A DNA stretch of 64,000 bases from Petaurus breviceps papuanus (taxonomy: Eukaryota; Chordata; Mammalia; Diprotodontia; Petauridae): contig JAMXIF010000220.1 in assembly GCA_028583685.1 (NCBI GenBank), positions 39,492,708 through 39,556,707 on the forward strand, given 5' to 3'. How positions within the stretch are numbered: the first letter of the stretch is position 1; every line of letters starts with the position of its first letter. A model generated the notes under the pieces. It searched no databases. It had not been told where the DNA came from and worked only from the letters and a program-made list of their open reading frames with translations. A program made the translations under genes and the position numbers. Shown here in pieces: positions 58,319-64,000 of the stretch.

Positions 58319-59003
58319 GAACTCCCAGGAGCCAAGATAGTGGAGTTAACTGTAAGTGCCCTCATCCCTTCCCCTGCTTATTGACCTTGAAAAACCCAGG
58401 GAATATTGCTCCAGGAAAAATCCTAGAATAGTGGAACTAGCAGAAGGGGTACAGCAGTCTTTCTGCTCAGGAAGCTAGGGAGAATGATGGGAAGGACCCT
58501 TCTTGCTGTGACTGAAGGAGACCAGTGCAGGATGGAGGCTTTCCAGAAAGCCCTACCTCAGTGAACCAGCTGGAGATGCTGAACCCTAGGGGACTGGAGC
58601 TAGCAAGTGCCAACACCAGGACCCAAAGCATGGCTTCTCAGAGCCAGGGGAATTGGCAGACGCCAGTGAGAACAGGTGTCCTCCAGTGACTGAGCATGCC
58701 TGTGCTGTATCAAAGTGCTAGGGGAGGTGGTGGCCAGACCACCTCTCCCCCACACCTCATTCTTCATGCTTCAGTGTAACCCCAGGGGAAACACAGAAAG
58801 ACTTGGCCTTGGCCTCAGCACACACCAGCCAGCCGCAGCTCAGCACTGGGTGAGTTTCAGCATTATCCAGCCTCTAATTGACACAATGAGAGGCCTCAGC
58901 ACATAAAGTCAATAACCAGGCCCCTAGCTACCAGCACAAGGAGTGTGGGGCTCTACCCCAGAAGCAGAGATTCAATTTAAAAGTCAAGAAACAGGTAATC
59001 ACC

Positions 59004-60080
59004 ATGGGCAAAAAGCAAATTGGAAAATAAAAGACCATCAAATCTTACTATGAAGACAGAGAAGATCAAAATACAAATTCAGAAGAGGACAGAATTGACA
59101 CTGTACACATATTTGAAACCTCAAAAGGGAATATGAACTGGTATAAAACCCAAAAATCATTCTTGGAAGAGCTCAAGAAGGATTTTAGAAGCCAAATTAG
59201 AAAGGTAGAAGGAAAATTGAACAGTTACTTGAAAATGGTTTTGACAAAATGGGAAAAAAAATCACTAAAGAGAACAACTCCTTAAAAAGTAAAATTGGCC
59301 AGACTGATAAGGAGGTGCAAAATCTAACTGGAGAAAATAAATCCTTAAAATGAAAAATTGGCCAAATGGAAAAGGAGGTACAAAAGCTGAAGAAAACTGA
59401 AGAAAACAATTCACTAAAAATTAGAAGTAGACAGACAGAAGCTAAAGACTCTATGAGACATCAAGAATTAGTCAAACAAAATCTAAAGAATGAAAAAATA
59501 AGAAAATATAAAATATCTAATTGGAAAAGCAACTGACCTGGAAAATCGATCCAGGAGAGAGAATCTAAGAATTATTATTCTACCAGAAAGTAGTGATAAA
59601 AAAAAAATGAGCTTAGACAGTACTTCCAAGAAATCATGAAGGAAAACTCCCCCCAAGGTCCTAGAAACAGAGGGTAAAATAGTCATCAAAAGAATCCACC
59701 GATCACCTCCTGAAAGAGATACCAAACTGAAAATTCCAAGAGACATTATAGTCAAATTCCAGAATTATCAGGTCAAGGAGAAAATACTGTAAGCATCCAA
59801 AAAGAACTATGCAAGTATCCTGGAACTACAACCAGTATTGCACAGGACCTTGCAGCTTCTACATTAAAAGATCAGAGGGATTGGAATATGATCTTTTGTA
59901 AGGCAAAGGAACTTGGATTACAAACAAGGATCAACTACCCAGCAAAACTGAGCATAATTTTTTTTTCAGGCAAGGAGATAGATATTCAATGAAATAACAG
60001 ATTTCCAGACCTTCCTGATGAAAAGACCAGAGCTCAACAGAAAATTTGATCTTCAAAAACAAGATTCAAGAGAGACATAA
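59004..60080 (+). pseudogene. L1 copy 3 ORF1 (broken)
   Basis: Starts MGKKQIGK but a stop follows at once. A coiled coil with repeated 'SLKSKIGQTDKEVQNLTGENKSLK' type units follows (59240-59420), then 'TDLENRSRRENLRIIILPES' (about 59535-59595) and 'TEGKIVIKRIHRSPPERDTKLK'. It ends in 'DEKTRAQQKI' type text near 60070. Confidence 0.8.
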
Positions 60081-60669
60081 AAAGGTAAATAGGTAAGAAA
60101 AAAAGAAAAAAAAAGCCTTGTAATTCAATAAAAGCAAATTGTTTACATTCCTACATGGAATGATGATACTTGTTAATCTTGAGAACTGTATATGTATTAC
60201 TACATTTAAAAGGGATATACAAAGATAGAGGGTGTGGGTATAAATTAACTGAAGTGATTATAAAAAAAATCCTAATTAAGGATTACAAAGGGAATGTAAA
60301 GGGAGAAGAGGCAAAGAAGAGGCAGAAAAGAGTAAATTATATCACATGAAGTGGAACAAAAACATTATAGTAGAGGAAAAGAAGGGAGGGAAATGAACAT
60401 TGTTTGAGCTTTACTGTCATTGAATTTGGTTCAAAGAGGGAATAACATACTTAGTTAAGTATAGGAATATAACTTGTCCCATAGGCAGTCGGAAAGGAAA
60501 GGGGAAAGAAAAGAGAGGGAGTGATTAGAAGGGAAGGAAGAAGTAATAAGGGGAAAGGGAAAGAAAAAGGATGGGGGCTTATAGAAAGGAAGGAAGATCT
60601 AGGGAGGCTGTGACCAAAAGCAAAACTTTTTTTTGAGCAGTAGGAGGGAGAAGGGAGAAATAAAAGCAT

Positions 60670-63195
60670 AAACAGAGGTGGGAATAGGATGGAGAGAAAG
60701 ATACAAATAGTGATCATAACTGTGAATGTGAATGGGATGAACTCTCCCATAAAACAGAGACAGATAGAAGAATGAATTAAGAAACGATAATCCTACAATA
60801 TGCTGTTTACAAGAAACACATTTGAAATAGAGGGATACACACAGGGTAAATGGGAAAAGCTGGAGTAGAATATATTATGCTTCAGCTGACGTAAAATAAA
60901 AAGCAAGGGTAGCAATCTTAATCTCAGACAAAGCAAAAGCAAAAATAGATCTAATCAAAACTGATAAGGAAGAAAACTATATCCTACTAAAAGGCACTAT
61001 AGACAGTGAAGTAATATCATTATTAAACATATATGCACCAAGTGGCATAGCATCAAAATCCTTAGAGGAGAAGTTAAGGCAGTTACAAGAAGAAATGGAC
61101 AGCAAAAGTATACGAGTGGGAGACCTCAACATTCCCATCTCTGAACTTGATAAATATTACCTCAAATTAAACAAGAAAGAAGTTAAGAAGATGAATAAAA
61201 TTTTAGAAAATATAGATATGTTAGGCAACTGGAGAATATTGAACAGGGATAGAAAGGAATATGCTTTTTTCTCAGCAGTACATGGCATATACACAAAAGT
61301 TCACCAAGTACTATAGCATAAAAACCTCACAATGCAGTACAGAAAGGCAGAAATATTAAATACATCCTTTTCAGATCATGATGTAATAAAAATTATATGT
61401 AATAAAGGACCATGGAAAGGTTTACTAAAAACTAATTGGAAATTTAAAATCTAATACTAAAGAATATGTGGGACAAACAACAAATCATAAAAATCAATAA
61501 CTTCATTCAAAAGAATGACAATAATGAGACAACATAGCAGAACTTATGGGATATAGAGAAAGCAGTTCTTAGGGGAAGTTCTTTATCTCTTAATGTGTAC
61601 ATGAATAAAATAGAGAAAGAAGAGATCAATGAATTGGACATGCAACTCAAAAAAAACATAAACTAGAAAAAGAACAAATTGAAAATCCCCAAATAAGGAC
61701 CAAATTACAAATACTGAAAGCCAAAGGAGAGATTAATAAATTGAATTTAAGAAAACTACTGAACTAATAAATAAAAGTAAGAGCTGGTTTTATGGGAAAA
61801 AAAACAATAAAATCAATAAAGCTCTGGTCAATTTGATTTTTAAAAAAAAGAAAGAAAAAACCAATTACCATTATCAAAAATGAAAAAGATTAATTCACCT
61901 CCAATAGAGAGGAAATTTAAACAATAATTACAATTTATTTTTCCCAATTGTATGCCCATAAATTTGACAATCTTAGGGAAATGGATGAATATCTACAAAA
62001 CTATAAATTGCCCAGATTAACAGAAGAGGAAGTAAAACACTTAAATAACCCCACCTCAGAAAAAGAAATTCAACAAGTCATCAATGAACTCCCTAGGAAA
62101 AAATCTCCAGGGCCCAATAGATTTACAAGTGAATTCTATCAAACATTTAAAGAGCAATTAATTACAATACTATTCTATATACTATGAATTCCAATACTAT
62201 ATAAACTCTTTGGGGAAAGTTACAAAGAAGGAGTCCTACCAAATTATTTTTATGATACAAATATATTATTGATACCTAAATTGGGAAGAACAAAAAAGAG
62301 AAATGAATTATAGATGCAAAAATATAAAAGTATTAGCAAAAATATTACAACGACTTATAGCAACTTATCACAAGAATAATACAGTTTGATCAGGTAGAAT
62401 TTATACCAAAAATGCAGGCAGGACTGATTCAATATTAGGAAAACTGGTTGTATCTACAACAAAACTAACAGAAAACATGTTTATCTCAATAGATACAGAA
62501 AAAAAAAAAACTTTTGAAAAACTGCAACACCCATTTCTATTGAAAACGATGGAAAGCATAGGAGTAAATGGATCCTTCCTTAAAATGATAAGTAGCACCT
62601 ACCTAAAATTATCAGCAAGCATTATATGTAATGGGGATAAGCTAGATGCATCTCCAAGAAGTTTGGTGGTGAAACGATGATGTCCATTATCCCACTGTTA
62701 TTCAATATGGTATTAGAAATGTTAGCTTTAACAATAAGAGAAGAAAAAGAAATTGAAAGAATTAGAATAGGCAAAGAAGAACCTAAGCTATCACTCTTTG
62801 AAAATGATATGATGATATACTTAGAGAATCCTAGAGAATCAAATAAAAAACTACTTGAGATAACAAATTTAGAAAACTTGAAGGTCATAAATTAAACCAA
62901 AATAAATCATGTGTGTTTTTTTACATTACTAACAAAGCCCAACAACAAAAGATAGAAAAAGAAATTCCATTTAAAGTTACTGTAGACATTATACAATGTT
63001 TGGGAGTCTACCTGACAAAACAAAACCAGGGCTTTTATGAAAACAACTACTTTTCACACAAATAAAGTCAAAGTTAAATAATTGGAAAAACATCAGTTGC
63101 TCATGGGAAGGCCAAGCTAATACAATAAAAAATTAAAATTCTGCCTAATTATTTTACTTATTAATTGCCATACCAATCAAACTACCAAAAAATGT
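60670..63195 (+). pseudogene. L1 copy 3 ORF2 (broken, C-terminal third missing)
   Basis: The endonuclease opens 'TVNVNGMNSPIKQRQIEE' (about 60720). 'GDLNIPISELDKYYLKLNKKEV' (about 61117) is the EN GDLN block. The RT has '[35 protein letters not shown]' (62056-62160). The catalytic box reads LFENDMM (about 62794-62814) in place of FADDMM, so both key acidic positions are altered or shifted. Many stops. Confidence 0.85.
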
Positions 63196-63429
63196 ATTTT
63201 GTTGTTTTTTCCTTTCACATGGTTCTTCCCGTTTATTATAATTCTTCTATGCAACATGACTAATGTAAACATGTCTTTCATAGGAATGTATGTGTAGAGC
63301 CCACAAGTCTGCAAGCTGTCTCAGGGAAGGAGTGTAGAGGGAGAGGGAGAAAATTTAAAACTTGTGGAAATGAATGTTGAAAACTAAAAATAAATAATTT
63401 AATAATAAAAAAGAAAGCGGGATCTTTTT

Positions 63430-63720
63430 TCTACTAGTGAAAATTCCAGTAGCTTTGAAAAAGGATGATGAAGATACTTTACACTTCTCCTTAGGTGAAA
63501 GTGATGACAGGGATAAAGGAAAAGTTAGGTTGACAACTCTACACCACTCACAGGATGCTTTGTCAATCTGGCAACATTTATCAAGTGGAGGAACAGATGT
63601 AGTAGGTGTAACTAAACTGCCATGTGTCATTGGCCTTCCTTATTAGTCACACAGAATTGATATAAAGGGAAGTGGAATAATAAACTACTCCATTCTCCTT
63701 CATCTTCATGATTAAGGAGA
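63430..63720 (-). mobile_element. Retroviral pol relic (fossil), part 2
   Basis: Minus-strand traces resemble the early part of a retroviral reverse transcriptase, in the same orientation as 57690-58318. Old and broken. A 69-codon forward frame here (63437-63646) is antisense to this relic. Confidence 0.35.
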
Positions 63721-63955
63721 AAATAAATTTTACTTCAACCTTATCACAGAAAAAAATAGTAATATTATACTCTATGTAGACACAAACTTCCCAGAAACAA
63801 TTTTATTATTTTATCATCATGCTACATCTAAGCATGTTTCCCCTTAGAGGAAGGAATGTTCAAACCAGCAGAATTCCCTCATGCTTTTGGACATCTCTTC
63901 CCAAAAATATTTTGAAGTAAAATTTATATAATTTCTTTAATGAGTAAATTTCACA
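63721..63955. other. Spacer
   Basis: No gene or repeat recognised. Confidence 0.4.
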
Positions 63956-63957
63956 AT

Positions 63958-64000
63958 TTTTTTTTTTGGAGGGCAGTTGGGGTTAAGTGGCTTGCCCAAG
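63958..64000 (-). mobile_element. tRNA-type SINE, reverse, cut by window end
   Basis: T-run followed by 'ggagggcagttggggttaag' and 'tggcttgcccaag', the reversed 3' end of the SINE seen at 35684. Confidence 0.85.

Larger units (their letters stand above)
58319..63413 (+). mobile_element. L1 copy 3, internally deleted
   Basis: 5' end 'gaactcccaggagccaagat', 5' UTR of about 0.68 kb, ORF1 from ATG 59004 (MGKKQ), linker, and ORF2 from about 60670 to 63195. It then jumps to a 3' UTR ('cttctatgcaacatgactaa') and the tail near 63400. About the last 1.2 kb of ORF2 is missing compared with L1 copy 1. It lies in a retroviral relic. No clear target duplication was found. Confidence 0.88.

Noticed and set aside
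63437-63646. 69-codon forward frame after L1 copy 3
   Set aside because: It lies antisense to a probable retroviral relic and has no recognisable family.

Overview
The window is repeat-dense, AT-rich, non-coding DNA from a mammalian nuclear genome, almost certainly a marsupial. The evidence is the repeat mix: marsupial-type L1 LINEs, several ORF2-less HAL1 ('half-LINE') elements, tRNA-type SINEs with the marsupial 'gggcagctaggtgg' head, MON1/MIR and L2 relics, a BovB-type RTE fragment, a CR1/L3 tail and several solo LTRs. The species cannot be fixed from this. There is no sign of bacterial genes, CRISPR, rRNA or tRNA genes, and I found no convincing multi-exon host gene. Most open reading frames are pieces of LINE proteins or chance frames.

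Layout. 1-5500: old L2 ends, a (TC)n tract, SINEs, a probable solo LTR and an eroded L1. 5531-10005: a nest in which a truncated L1 received a SINE and a HAL1 at the same target, and the HAL1 then received two SINEs and an RPL21 processed copy with an uninterrupted 160-codon frame. 10843-14376: a second HAL1 in the opposite orientation, carrying an LTR. 14440-16460: MIR, MON1 and L2 relics. 16461-23683: a fossil LTR that had landed in an L2, was split by a full-length L1 (16490-22857, perfect 16-bp target duplication), and seems to have lost collinearity through a ~0.7-kb inversion. 23686-29825: a second L1 in reverse orientation. 29912-33488: a third HAL1, reverse, split by a solo LTR. 33825-about 35040: an LTR-like unit with a 33-bp (11-codon) tandem repeat. 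35090-51640: mostly single-copy DNA with scattered L2, MIR, CR1/L3, SINE and LTR relics and one RTE/BovB fragment. 51646-54870: a solo LTR, then an old L1. 54867-57650: a fourth HAL1 with a 28-G run. 57690-63720: a fossil retroviral pol region split by a third L1. The window ends in the start of another SINE.

Nothing here works together as a pathway. The story is the order of insertions. The only host-derived protein frame is the RPL21 retrocopy, probably a neutral passenger. I did not find a convincing new biological system. The best second looks are the split-and-inverted LTR around 16461/22858/23203, the codon-length tandem repeat at 34161-34325, the repeat use of one insertion site at 5619/5785/9501, and the shared ORF2-less structure of four HAL1 copies.
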